From: Thamnidium elegans
Lineage: Eukaryota > Mucoromycota > Mucoromycetes > Mucorales > Mucoraceae
Direction of reading: 5' to 3'
NCBI GenBank assembly: GCA_025201345.1
Contig: JAIXMG010000015.1
Coordinates: forward strand, 372,001-436,000
DNA: 64,000 nt
Positions 46,931 through 57,708 of the stretch are shown piece by piece. The translations under genes were made by a program, and so were the position numbers. Under the pieces are notes generated by a model. It did not search any database and was not told where the DNA came from. It was given only the letters and a program-made list of their open reading frames with translations. Each line of letters starts with the position of its first letter. Position 1 is the stretch's first letter.

Positions 46931-48789
46931 TTACATTTTCTTGATGGGCTTAATGCCTAGTAAATGCAAACCATTTCTTAAAGTGGCGCGAGCAGACCAA
47001 AATAACAACATACGTGCCTTTGAAGTATCTGTATCCATATCTTTTACACGTAAGAATGCGCTTGCAGCACTTGTTGCATGAGATAATTTAAACAAATAAT
47101 TTACCAGAGTTGAAGGTTCAAGTGAATGTAATGCATTTTCTACTACTTCAGGGAATGTAGATATGGATTGAATCAAATCCAATGCTTCCTTTTCTTTCAA
47201 GATGGAAAAATCAACATGAGGCGTAATTTCAATTCCAGATTTTCTTTCAATACCACACGCTCTTGCATGTGCATATTGTAAAAAGACACCAGTGTCTCCT
47301 CTAGCATCTGTCATACGTTCCCATGAGAACTCGTAGTCTTTTCCTCGTTTTGATTTCATGTCTTGAATTAAAATTGCAGACATACCTAATTGATCTGCAA
47401 TGGTATCAATGTCTTTTATTTGACTCTTTTCTATATTGGCGTTCATGTACTCTAATATTCTCTCTTTGGCAGTATCTAATATGTCTTGAAGAAAGACAAC
47501 TGTACCCTTTCTGGTGGACATACCTTTAATACGACCAAAGCCAACATGTTGTAAATCAAGTTTTGCGTCCACCATAAGATTAGATATTTGAAACATTTGT
47601 TTAAAATAATTGGATTGTTCACTACCGACTACATAAATTGCCTTTTGGAATTGATATATTTGTTTTCTCATTAATACACTAGCTAAATCTCGGGTAACGT
47701 AAAGCGATGTACCATCTGCTCTCTGTACCACAACTTTTCCTAGTTTGTATTGCTCTAAATCTACAGCGTATGCACCATCGTCTGTACGAGTTAATATTTT
47801 TTTCTGGTGCAAGATATCTTGTGCTTGTTGGATATATGGGTTTACTTGAGATTCTCCTGAATAAACGTCAAATTTAACATTTAATCGGTTGTAGATGGAA
47901 GCGTACGATTTAATACTCATGTCTCTAAATCGAGACCACTGCTCTAGTGCAGCTGGGTCTCCTTCTTCCATCTTTTTAAAGTATTCGTTGGCTTGTCTGT
48001 CAATCTCTTTATCTTGTTTGGCATCGGCATTGATTTGTACGTATACTTGGTATAAATGATGAATTGGATCTGATATCAGTTTTGATTCATCGCCGTATTT
48101 CTCGAACCCTACTGCCAATAATCCTTTTTATATAATATTTTGTAAGCATTTCGGCAAATGTATTTTGTGTGTGTATGTGTGTGTGTGTGTGTGCGCATAC
48201 CATATTGTTTTCCCCAATCTCCCAAGTAATTGATACCAATGACATTATATCCTACAGCTTCATGAATAATTCTAATAAAGTTACCAATAATTGTACTCCT
48301 TAAATGACCAGCATGAAAGGGTTTGGCAATATTAGGTGAGCTATAATCGATCAAGACAGTGCTTTCGGAAGCGGTTGGTTTTGGTAGATGCGACCAACCG
48401 TATGATTTATTATCGTGATACACTTGTTGTAATACTTGTTTCGTAAATTCTGACTGGTTGAATTTGAAAAACAGGTTTGTGGTGTCTGCACTTGCACTTT
48501 CTATAAACTCATTAGGTTCAAACTAAAAAAAAAAGAAACTTGATAAGCTTTTTTTTTCGAGAAAAAAACTATGTGTGTTTACCTTGTCCGCAATACGTTG
48601 TGTCCAAGCTACCAAGTCTTGGTGTGGTGTAGGATCTTGAAGTGAGGCATTGAGTTTTGGTAACGCGATTGAAATATGACCTTGTTTTTTGGAAGGTCTC
48701 ATAAAAGTAGTAATGTCTTTTGGTTGACATGGTGTATGTTTTGAAAGTTGATTAGCAATGGCTTGCTTAAACTTTAACACAGCTGTCAT
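46931..48789 (-). CDS. Arginyl-tRNA synthetase
   Basis: Three exons (48583-48789, 48201-48522, 46931-48123 on the minus strand) give 573 residues. The class I enzyme charges tRNA-Arg. The N-terminal part resembles the Add1 domain of fungal ArgRS. The HIGH-like motif appears in SSPNIAKPFHAGHLRSTIIG, followed by GINYLGDWGKQYG. GRADGTSLYVTRDLA-type sequence is present as VQRADGTSLYVTRDLA, and the KMSKS counterpart is GMSTRKG, as usual in this family. The DALR anticodon-binding domain ends in LGIKPIKKM, matching the conserved C-terminus. No mitochondrial presequence is obvious, although yeasts use separate or dual-targeted copies. The second donor site sits inside a TG-repeat-rich intron (48124-48200). 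Confidence 0.95.
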
Positions 48790-49896
48790 TTTGCTCTTTA
48801 ATAATAATAATAATAATAATAAAAGTAAACCTGGTTTTAAAAAAGTATTTTTTTTTTTTTCAATGTATATAAATGGAAGTCCCGGTTAAAACTAACCAAT
48901 GAGTTGATGATATGCACACTGCATCGTTAAATATAGTAATATGTAATGGATTTCTGCTTTCTCTCTCTTTCTCTGTGCAGATAGTTTAATTTATGACGCG
49001 CTTATTACTGTGGTGTCGGGGAGTAGGTACATATGTAAAATCGAGATTTTTATACATTACAAACTGGTTTTAAAGTTTATTTTACAAGTGTTTTTATTTG
49101 CAAACTAAGAAAAAAAATATGGAATGCCTAGAAAATATATAATATAAACAAATAGTACAAAGTGATATTGTAATCCAGAACACGTTGATTGTTGTTTATT
49201 AGAGAAGCAGAATGTTATTATTTACTTTTTTTTTTTCTGTTACAAGTTCTAGATTTGTATATATTACCAGTTTGTGTATATGTGTCGTCATACATCTGTC
49301 TCTTCTCCCTTTTTTTTTCTCTTAAAAAAAGAAAACAAAGCTGCCAGTTAAATCTTATTTAAAGGCCTATGTCGATCCCAAAACATTAATAGAACAAAAG
49401 TACAAAGTATAATAATAGGCGTTTTTTCTTTTTTTAAAGAAAAAAAAAATACAAGTTTGTTTTATAATAATTGACGTTTTACTGTTAAACTCAAACTGAA
49501 TGTTTGAGGGGGGAAAATAAAGAGGGGAGGGGGGTAAGGATAGTGGAAACGATAGGGTGCCCCATTGTTGACACAGCTATAAAAAAAATATATGTATACA
49601 AAATCATATGTTACAGAGTATCTCTCCCCAAAAAAAGAACATATAGACCATCAATTGACTTTATAAGTGAGACAATAGGAAGAATACAGTGTTTATTATA
49701 ATAAAAAAAAGAACCCTTGTTTACATCCACGTGAGCCATAATATATGATACAAGATGTGATGTATATATTATTATTATTATTATTATTATTATTTTTCAT
49801 TAAAAGCCAATCCCTCTTACTTTTTTTCGTTCTCCCTTTTTTTTTTCCCTCTTTTATCTTTTTTTTTTTTTTTTTTTTTTTTACCACTTTTCTTAA
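48790..49896. other. Intergenic region with divergent promoters
   Basis: About 1.1 kb between divergent ArgRS and the Pex30-like gene. It contains (AAT)n near 48801-48822, (ATT)n near 49768-49793 and a T-run at 49860-49882 just before the next ATG. No coding sequence is supported. Confidence 0.55.
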
Positions 49897-51128
49897 ATGT
49901 TACTTTTAACAGAACAATTAATAAAACCAAAAAATAAAGACACAATGGATGAATTACTACAAGACTTACAACCAATAATTCATTATGTTGCATTATTTAT
50001 ACGATTAACACAATGGAAAGACACAAAATATTCACTATTACTATTTCTCAGTTTAATTATTTGGTGGCAACTCCATATATATATTTTATGTTTATTACCA
50101 CTTGTTTTTATTTTAATTAAATTTCAATACAACATATTGACCAACAATAACAACAACAACAATAACAGTCATAATCCGCAGCAACAGCAAAATAAAGATT
50201 TAATAAAGGATTTGACAGAAATTCGTAATACGCTATATTTAATCTCGTCTATTAAAAACTGGATACAAGAAAGTGATACATTATGCAGAGCATACTATCA
50301 ATACTATTCCATAAGCACGAGCAGAAAACGTTACCTTATTTTGTTTGGTGTAACAAGTTTGTGTGCTGTGATTTATGTAGCATGGATTTCACTCTTTTAT
50401 CAACAAATGATTACAGGTGCTTCTTCTTTATTATGGTTTTTTATTCTGATTACAATGTGTTTATACAGTCCGTGGGTTTATCCAATCTATGTTGCTTCTG
50501 TACGTGTTATATCTCCTTTGATTCATACTTTGCAACAAGTTACATTGGATCAAGAAGAACAAGAAGATGCCTTGGAAAATGAATATGTTCATGGTTATTG
50601 CTTTGAAATTTATCATCATCAAAGATGGTGGATTCCAACTGGATGGTGTAATTTATTATTACCTCAGGATTTACCTCTCTGGTATGTTTTTAATGCATTA
50701 ATGTTTTTTTTTTTAATTTTAATTTTTTAAATAATTGTTGTAGGTCAGATGTTCATTTAGAACCAACACCTTCTATTGATCAATTTCAATTGCCACCTAC
50801 AACTTTTCTTGATAAACTTAATTCAAAGAACCAACAAAAAGTAATCAGTTGGACTTGGCTTGATCCTAATTGGACACTACGTAAAGATGGTAGTGATAAA
50901 GATGGTTGGCAATATGGAAATTGGAATTGGAGATCATGGAGTTCTCAATCAGGCGGCATCATTAATTGTACACGGCGTCAGAAATGGACTAGGTATGCAC
51001 AGCGTAAAGAATATTGGGTGGATGTTGAAAGTTGTTGTAGTTCATTGATTGGTGGAAGTGCTACAGAATCAGATAGTGTATATAATTGGGATCAATCTGG
51101 TACAAGTCGTTCCTCTAGTATATTCTAA
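49897..51128 (+). CDS. Peroxisomal membrane peroxin with dysferlin domain (Pex30/Pex24 family)
   Basis: Two exons (49897-50681, 50744-51128) give 389 residues. The N-terminal half has two hydrophobic hairpin-like regions (about residues 45-75 and 140-190) separated by an Asn/Gln-rich loop, a reticulon-like layout. The C-terminal half carries the DysFN/DysFC pattern. CFEIYHHQRWWIPTGWCNLL is followed by LPQDLPLWSD, then WTWLDPNWTL, DGWQYGNWNWRSW and CTRRQKWTRY, with the many Trp residues typical of dysferlin motifs. Fungal members of this family shape ER-peroxisome contact sites and control peroxisome number and size. The second in-frame ATG (49945) is also possible as start. The intron was placed at GTATGT so that Trp and Ser-Asp join. 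Confidence 0.85.
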
Positions 51129-51682
51129 AGAGTTTGACCTTTCTCTCTCTTTGTGTATGTGTGTGTGTGCGGGGATGTTTGTACATTTTTAAAAATGTAT
51201 TATTATTATTTAAAAAAAAAAGGAATTTGTAATTTGGTTTTTTAAAAAAAAAAGATATCCGTAAAAAATAAAATCGCTAACATAGTATCTTTTCCTTTCT
51301 ATGTACAAAAACTAAATATTATGATTATTTCTTTTTAAAAAAAAGGGGACGTGAAAACACGCTAGCTAAACAGACCACCTCATAAAGTTTTTTTTTTGTG
51401 AAACAGTCATGAATAGAAGGAGAAAGATACACGCACCAGGTTTTCACTGCATGCACCTCATTTGCATACTGAAATGTTTTTTCTTACACCACCTTTTCCA
51501 AGTGAGTTTAATACACAAAACTACCTATTACTCTGTTGGAAACTACATCATATAAAACTCGCATTGTTCTTGGGATCAGAAATGCTTTGATTATCTTGAA
51601 CAACTTTACACGGACATGAGGCATTACAAAAAAAAACCTTCTCTACGACTAATTTTACTTATAGCCATTGTGTTGATTAAGA
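51129..51682. other. Intergenic region, 3' flank
   Basis: AT-rich sequence following the Pex30-like gene, without a gene. A TG-repeat lies at 51156-51168. The right end leads into the first copy of the dispersed repeat at 51683. Confidence 0.5.
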
Positions 51683-51742
51683 ATGTCACGGAAGGCCATG
51701 ATCGCTGTCAGGTGCGAAAGAAAACAGCACCAGCAGCATTAG
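51683..51742. repeat. Dispersed repeat, copy 1
   Basis: About 60 bp that match 54332-54396 closely. The shared core includes GGCCATGATCGCTGTCAG here against the single-change GCCATGATCGCTGTCAG there, followed by TGCGAAA, an A-rich gap and CACCAGCAGC-TTAGTA. The copies lie 2.65 kb apart in the same orientation. On the minus strand both can be read as AAG-VFF and DSDHG(L/F)P before a stop, so they may be ends of related decayed coding units. Confidence 0.7.
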
Positions 51743-52226
51743 TAAATTATTCTTACTCCCGTTACTATTTTTTTTTTATCATTCTATATTACACTTATGT
51801 AAGAACATCAGATGTCAGATATTCTACAAGTTGGACAACTTAAAACCTGGTGCTCACTTAAGTTTTATTGAACTTTTATAAAACATAACTGCCCTTTTAC
51901 CTTTATAACTAGTGACAAGGGATAACGCTATATACACTATAGACGCTGACAATTTTTTCATTGCTTTTGTTACATTAATCGTGAGTAAGTAAACATTTAT
52001 TTTTGTGCATTTGCAAACTGATACAATTCTTCTTAGAGAAATTGTCATTCATAAAGATACGTAAGAAGGAATATGTAAATAGAGCATGTACCTCAATTAA
52101 GAAAGATGCTGTACGTAACTCACACTTATAGTAAGCGCACACATAACTCAAATGTTTTAAATACGAATTTGAGCAACATGAAGAACTTTATTTAATTAAA
52201 ATATAAGAAACTAAGAAAACTATTTA

Positions 52227-53434
52227 TTATTTACGAAAATGATTGTCATACAGGTTACTATTAGAAATACAAGCATCACGAAAACAAAGCAATTGAATAG
52301 CTAAATCCACATACGTAGAAAAATTACTAAGAGAATTGGTAATACTATAGTGGCAGAATTCCGTTGAAACATAAAGTCCAGATGTCTTGAGCGATGTGTT
52401 TAAAAAAAATACCTGAAGACCAGAAAACTGCAAAGCATCAACAGAAATGATCCTGACACTATCAAGCAAATATTTTTCTATAATGACCTTATTCTCAATG
52501 GATACTTTAACACGGTCACCGATAAACTTAGCGTCTCCAGAATCATGTTCGACAACTTCGGCTACAGCAATATCGTTTCCAGTGTTATATCGCTTGTATA
52601 TCTTGTCATTTACTATTCGTGGATCAACCTTGAAATTAGTATTAGATATAATATTATGCATAGTGAGATATGTATCTTTCCTTTAAAAAATAATCGAGTT
52701 GGCTTTACGATAAAACCAAGTATACGTATGGAGTATTACCATTTTAAATGAAAATTAGTAGCACAAAAAAGTCTTTCAATTGTTACACCCCAGAATTTAA
52801 AGATAAAATCACATTCTGAATTGACAATTTGATCATTAAATAAACTAGGTTGATATTTGATAATAAGGAGGACTTGTAAGAGAAGATGAATACAAAATGA
52901 TACATCTTTATTTGATGCGTTGGATTCAAGATCATATTCTCTTTCAAGTTCTTTGATTTTTTTATTCATTGCTAGCCAGTTCAAGTTGAAGGTACGGTTG
53001 TCTTTGTACGATTTGACTGCAGGTCGCAGTATTTCCTTTATATCATTATAGTCACTAATACGGTAAGCTTTGGGCCTGAACATCTTCTTTAATTCAGACC
53101 ATTGCTGAGGCTTTAAAAGAGTAGTCTGGGAATGACGAGACGCGAAACTGAGATCTATGATTGAGTTGAGCCCCAAAGATACTATTGCTTTTTTGTTACT
53201 AGGCAGTGAGTGGTATTGTGAACGTAACTTGTATGCCTCGGTCTTTATTACGGATTCAACCGATGTACGTAAACCTTGTACGTAAACTTTGCCACCATCA
53301 ACAATGCCAACGTCCTCATAGTTATATGCTACTAATTGTCTGGCAAGAGCTTGACCTCGACCTCTTGAGGTCGAGGCTTCTGTTTCTTGATTTATTTGAG
53401 CTAATAAATCCGTATTATCTATGTTTTTTGGCAT
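52227..53434 (-). CDS. Hypothetical protein, probable multicopy Mucoromycota family
   Basis: Two exons (52740-53434 and 52227-52680 on the minus strand) give 382 residues with an open frame. I cannot assign a function. The N-terminus includes a TSRGRGQALARQL basic patch and a helical stretch (EKKMFRPK region). The middle has SECDFIFKFWGVTIERLF followed, across the splice, by LKWKDTY, then FKVDPRIV and IAVAEVVEH. A C-terminal part ends in LKTSGLYVSTEFCHY and a helical tail. This order (SE-x-DF helix, a D-x-R strand, an A-x-A-E strand and a GLY-V-E element) recalls large, uncharacterised gene families in Mucorales and Glomeromycotina genomes; that link is from memory and weak. It could be a degraded restriction-nuclease-like fold. 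It sits inside a repeat-rich zone, so it may have moved or expanded with repeats. Confidence 0.55.
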
Positions 53435-54331
53435 TACTAAAGATCAATAATGAAGAAAAGAGATAAAAGTAAAGAAGAGAGAAAAAAAAGGGTAGCTACG
53501 CAAACTTATTCATTTTATTATTGGCGCATCTAATGTGATCAATTAATTAGTTACTTCCATAAATGTCCATGTAAACAAAAAGACTCAATTTTTTTTTTAT
53601 ATAAATACTTGTGTGAGAAAAAAAAAGTATCTAATAAAAAGCATGCTTTCTTCGAGGTCGTTTTTGTTTATACATAAATGATTGGAAATCGGGTAGTTAG
53701 AATTATCCGATATATTTTAGTAGATATGAAGTTAACAAATGTTCATTTTTATTTTTTATAAACTGTCAACACTTCCACTTGTTTTTTATATATGCTTACT
53801 CTAGTAGTATCACCTCTTCTTATATCCAAATATAAAATTTATTAATGCTATTGAAAGACGTACCAAGAAATAGAAGTAGGTGGATAAAGCTGAAGAGCAA
53901 AAAAAAAAAAAAAAAGGGAAAAGTATGCCTAATTTGTACTACTTTCCCTTTTTTTTACATGGTTTGTTTACTTTGTGCAAGTTAAAGATAATCAAGTTTC
54001 TTAAATACAATTTCCATGGAAAACCCTTGTTTAATTTCAGTCGACTCAGTCATATAAACAACGGAGATAGATAATCATATGCTGATTACTATCTTTTATT
54101 TCCAATTAACTCCATCTGTATTACTGACGTATTCGGTTTACCAATCACCATTCATAAAAAAAAATGGCAGAGGATTTTCCCCCACTATTTTTTATATAAA
54201 AAAAGAGCAGAGTTCCCTCCCCCCTTTTTTTATAAATAAAAAAAAAAGAGGCTAGAGTTTCCCTACCCAAAAAAAAAGATATATATATTATCACACTAGA
54301 AATTACAACATTATATAAATTATTGGTTTAG
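53435..54331. other. Intergenic region
   Basis: Promoter flank of the hypothetical gene on the left, then AT-rich DNA with A-runs (about 53899-53913). The frame at 53880-54074 crosses a homopolymer and has no recognisable domain. No gene supported. Confidence 0.45.
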
Positions 54332-54396
54332 AGTGTCATGGAAAGCCATGATCGCTGTCAGTTGCGAAAAAAAAAACAACACCAGCAGCCTTAGTA
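54332..54396. repeat. Dispersed repeat, copy 2
   Basis: Second copy of the repeat at 51683-51742. The A-run in the middle is longer here, which suggests slippage after duplication. It marks the left border of the decayed repeat cluster that continues to about 56.3 kb. Confidence 0.7.
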
Positions 54397-56304
54397 GTGC
54401 CGTTTTTACAGGCCTCCTTTTTTTCTTTTTCACTAAGAAAAAAAGGAAAAAAAATCGCAGCTCTTGATACTCCTTTTCTTTGTTTAATACTTGCAAATAC
54501 TTCCGTCCTAATAATAATTCAGCACCTAAACGGTAAAATATATTGCATTTGGCTTTTTTTCGTTTCAAAACAAATCAATTAGCTTACCTTCTAGTATCAA
54601 AAGAAGAGACGAAAAACTACAAGTGTTTATCTCGTGATTACGATATGGATCTTTGCAAAATAGTATAATGAAAGGGATAACAAGTGTTATCTTTAGCACG
54701 TTTAAGTAGATTTTGCTACGAGGATAATTGGAAGTGAAAATTCCAGCAGCAATGAAATTGTACTCACCCATAGGAAACCCAATTAATACGTCTTCAGTCA
54801 TACTATTCAGAGGATAGAAGGAGGGGATCGCTTCAGCTTTCCTCCGTGGTCAACGTGCCAACATAAAGTAACCCATCCGATAAACCCATTATAACAAACC
54901 TGTACTTTGAAGACACAAAGTGGAACCTTTTTTTTTTTTTTCACGAACCAGAGTTAAGGATCACCGATAATCTTGCAAGCCATACGACGTACGCTGTCTA
55001 AAATTTATGCAACTACTAGTTATTATGATTATATTAGCAGTCTGTCATATTGTTAAAGCAGTATACGCAATTTACTTTTTACCTTTCCCGAAAAAAAAAA
55101 AAACGACACTCTGACAATTTAACGAGACGAAGATGAACTCTATCGTCAAAGGAAATAAAAAAAACAACTGTAATATCAACCTGTACTTTTTTTTTAAAAA
55201 AAAATCACAAACGCATTACCAATCTTCACCTTATGATCACTATATTAACCCGTGATAACTAGTTCTGGTATGAGGATAAAAGGAGGTATGATTTCCAGCC
55301 GTAAAGATCCTTTACAGTATCTAATAGTAGATATACCGGCATATCGAAGTACCATTAGAGGATAGAAGGAAGTATTATTTCCAGCCGCGACAGTATCCCT
55401 AGTTAAAAAGTCTTAGTAACATGGTAATCATTTGACAAATCATTATAACCAATTTGTAGCTTTGAAAGACACCAAGCATAATGCAGTTTTTGTTTTTCGT
55501 GACCCCGAGAGTTAACAATTGACAATATATTCTATACCTCGCATAAAAGGCCTGCTTCGAAAGACCATCACCACCAGCATAAAAAGAAAAAGAGCACGAC
55601 AAGCTATATAAGTATAGAAATTAATGGGATCAGCTCCTGGTATTCCCTTTTATCCTTTAATTCATGCTTGCCTTCTAGTACCAAAAAAATACACCCAAAA
55701 GAGTTATCCATCAAATATAATATCCTTATACTGATCACTTCATGCTTTGGACAACTGTTTGTCAGTATACCGCACCCAAATATAACCACCAAGTATTCAT
55801 AAAATAATAATAATACCTCTTTGACAGATTAACCAGATGGAGTCGAACTACCACGTTGCCAAAGGAGAAAAAAAAAAGCCAGATCAACCTGAGGTTTTTC
55901 AAATGACAAACTTATTATAAAATGGCTTATCATGGTTAACATGTGAAGCTGGACAATAAGGTAAGGTAAAAGAGTCGTTTGAATTAGTGTCACTATAGGT
56001 GTAATAGTTAGAAGTGATAGTCCTAACAAGGGTATTATAATTTACACAGATAGCACACCAAATTATACGTCTTGAACCGTCCCTTTAAAGCGGGATTAGG
56101 AAGTAACTATGTTACTTCCGGCGCCACTTTTCGCAATCGCCGCCCTTGGCACATCTTCATAAGATAACCATTTGGTAAGCCGTAATTACAACAAGTACAT
56201 GTACTTTTGAGAGACGCCAAGCGGAAGATGGGGGGGGGGGTTTCAGTACCCAGAGTTACCAGTATTCTTGAGGAACAATCACCAACATATAAAGTATATA
56301 GCAC
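54332..56304 (-). pseudogene. Cluster of decayed, partly tandem coding repeats
   Basis: Several blocks recur at about 0.55 and 1.1 kb. Block A lies at 54888-54958, 55440-55517 and 56180-56262. Its core runs ATTATAAC-A, TGTA--TTTGA-AGAC-C-AAG and then AGAGTTA. Block B lies at 54459-54602 and 55632-55687. Read on the minus strand, B gives LILE-VLNKEKEYQEL in one copy and LVLEGKHELKDKREYQEL in the other. In the first copy the two halves are split by about 87 bp that begin GTAAGC and end AG, like an intron; the second lacks it. A motif AGN-x-TSFYP recurs at about 55390, 55295 and, degraded, at 54820 and 54750. Stops and frame changes abound. The source family is unknown. Confidence 0.5.
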
Positions 56305-57483
56305 TAGGAAGAAGCATCTAAAAAAGCTATTATAATTATTAGTTCAGGAAACTAAAGAGCTTTTTTTTTTAGCTCAATGTACTCATGGCTTGGTTCTTTT
56401 TATTTTTTCATTACAGAAAAAAAAATCCAGATGCTTAATCTTTCAAAATGATCAACATTAAAGTCAATCAAAATGAGGAAGCAAGAAGTGAAGAAACCCA
56501 AAACAGAGTTTGATTGAGTGCTTTTATATAGTGTTTATGTATACTTACATTTGTACCTGACAGCCTAAAGCTGCATATAAAAAGTCGATCGTTGTTTTGC
56601 CCAATAAGAAATAATAGTAACACAATAAACTATTTACAATACCCCGCCACCCAACTGAGTTTTTAGTTTCAAAATATCGTCTTAAACAATATTAGACAGT
56701 ATTGACTAGTCGAGTTTAAGAGAAAACAGCAATGTATATTGTACATGTAGTAGAGATTAGAGGACATGAGGTTAAAATATTGTTAGTTTACACTATTTGA
56801 GAAAAAAAGAGTGACGTAGCCTTTTTTTTTCGCGGGTACAAAAAAATGCCCTGCCTAAATTTTAATTACATAATAGTATGTGTAATATCGCAACTTTTTA
56901 TTCCAAAGTGAAGGAAGGATAATGTAACGATAGTCAATAAAAAGCGGATAAAGAGAGAGAACTAATTTAAGGTTTACAAGTTACTGCACCGATAATTCGG
57001 TACTATGACAACTAGTTTGATCCGCGTCTCCGCTAGAGAGCAGACTGAAGGCCAACTATTCTCATTAATGGTAATATTTGTATACGTTATACTATCGAAC
57101 TGTTATTTTTTCGCATCAGATTTTTTGCTTCAATGGTGAACCTTATTGGTCATATTTACAAAATAGAATAGCGTTTTATTTTGTTTTATAAGAAAAAAAT
57201 AGCAGGTACTTTGTTGCAGTGAAATTACTGGTGTTTGATCCTAGTTCTATCATGTTTTTTGTTATTGCATGTTTATCTATCCTTACACTTGAGGTTACCA
57301 ATAGATTGCTTACGGTCGTGCCAATTTTTAGTTTTACTGCATTGTCATCATGAATAATAGTAGTATTATTCAACTATGATAAAATGGATTTATTTAATCA
57401 TCGTGATATTTATATTACAATTTCCTTTCTCACAATATTTAAATAAAGTCGTTTTTACATGTAAAGTACCTGTTATTGTAAAC
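56305..57483. other. AT-rich region without a gene
   Basis: Degenerate sequence, possibly continuing the decayed cluster. Stops are frequent in all frames. I see no promoter or RNA signal that I can defend. Confidence 0.45.
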
Positions 57484-57590
57484 GGTGGTGCACCAAAAAA
57501 AAAAAAAAAAAAAAAACTTGTTTTTTACCTGTCATTTGTTAGAGGTGCACCAAAAATTACGTCATAAATTGGCGCTGGTGGTGTACCAAG
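57484..57590. repeat. Short repeats around the palindrome GGTGCACC
   Basis: GGTGCACCAAAAA occurs at 57487-57499 and 57544-57556, and the related GGTGTACCAAGAATT at 57580-57594. The first and third are preceded by GGT. GGTGCACC is a perfect 8-bp palindrome. An A21 run inside the region separates copies. This could be the end of a small inverted-repeat element, but no matching far end was found. Confidence 0.45.
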
Positions 57591-57708
57591 AATTAACCCT
57601 TTTATATATATATTCACACACACACACACATATGCGTATATGCATACGCCCTCTTCATTTTAAAAACAAACCAATACACTCATTTTTATGTAATCCCTTA
57701 TTTTTTAT

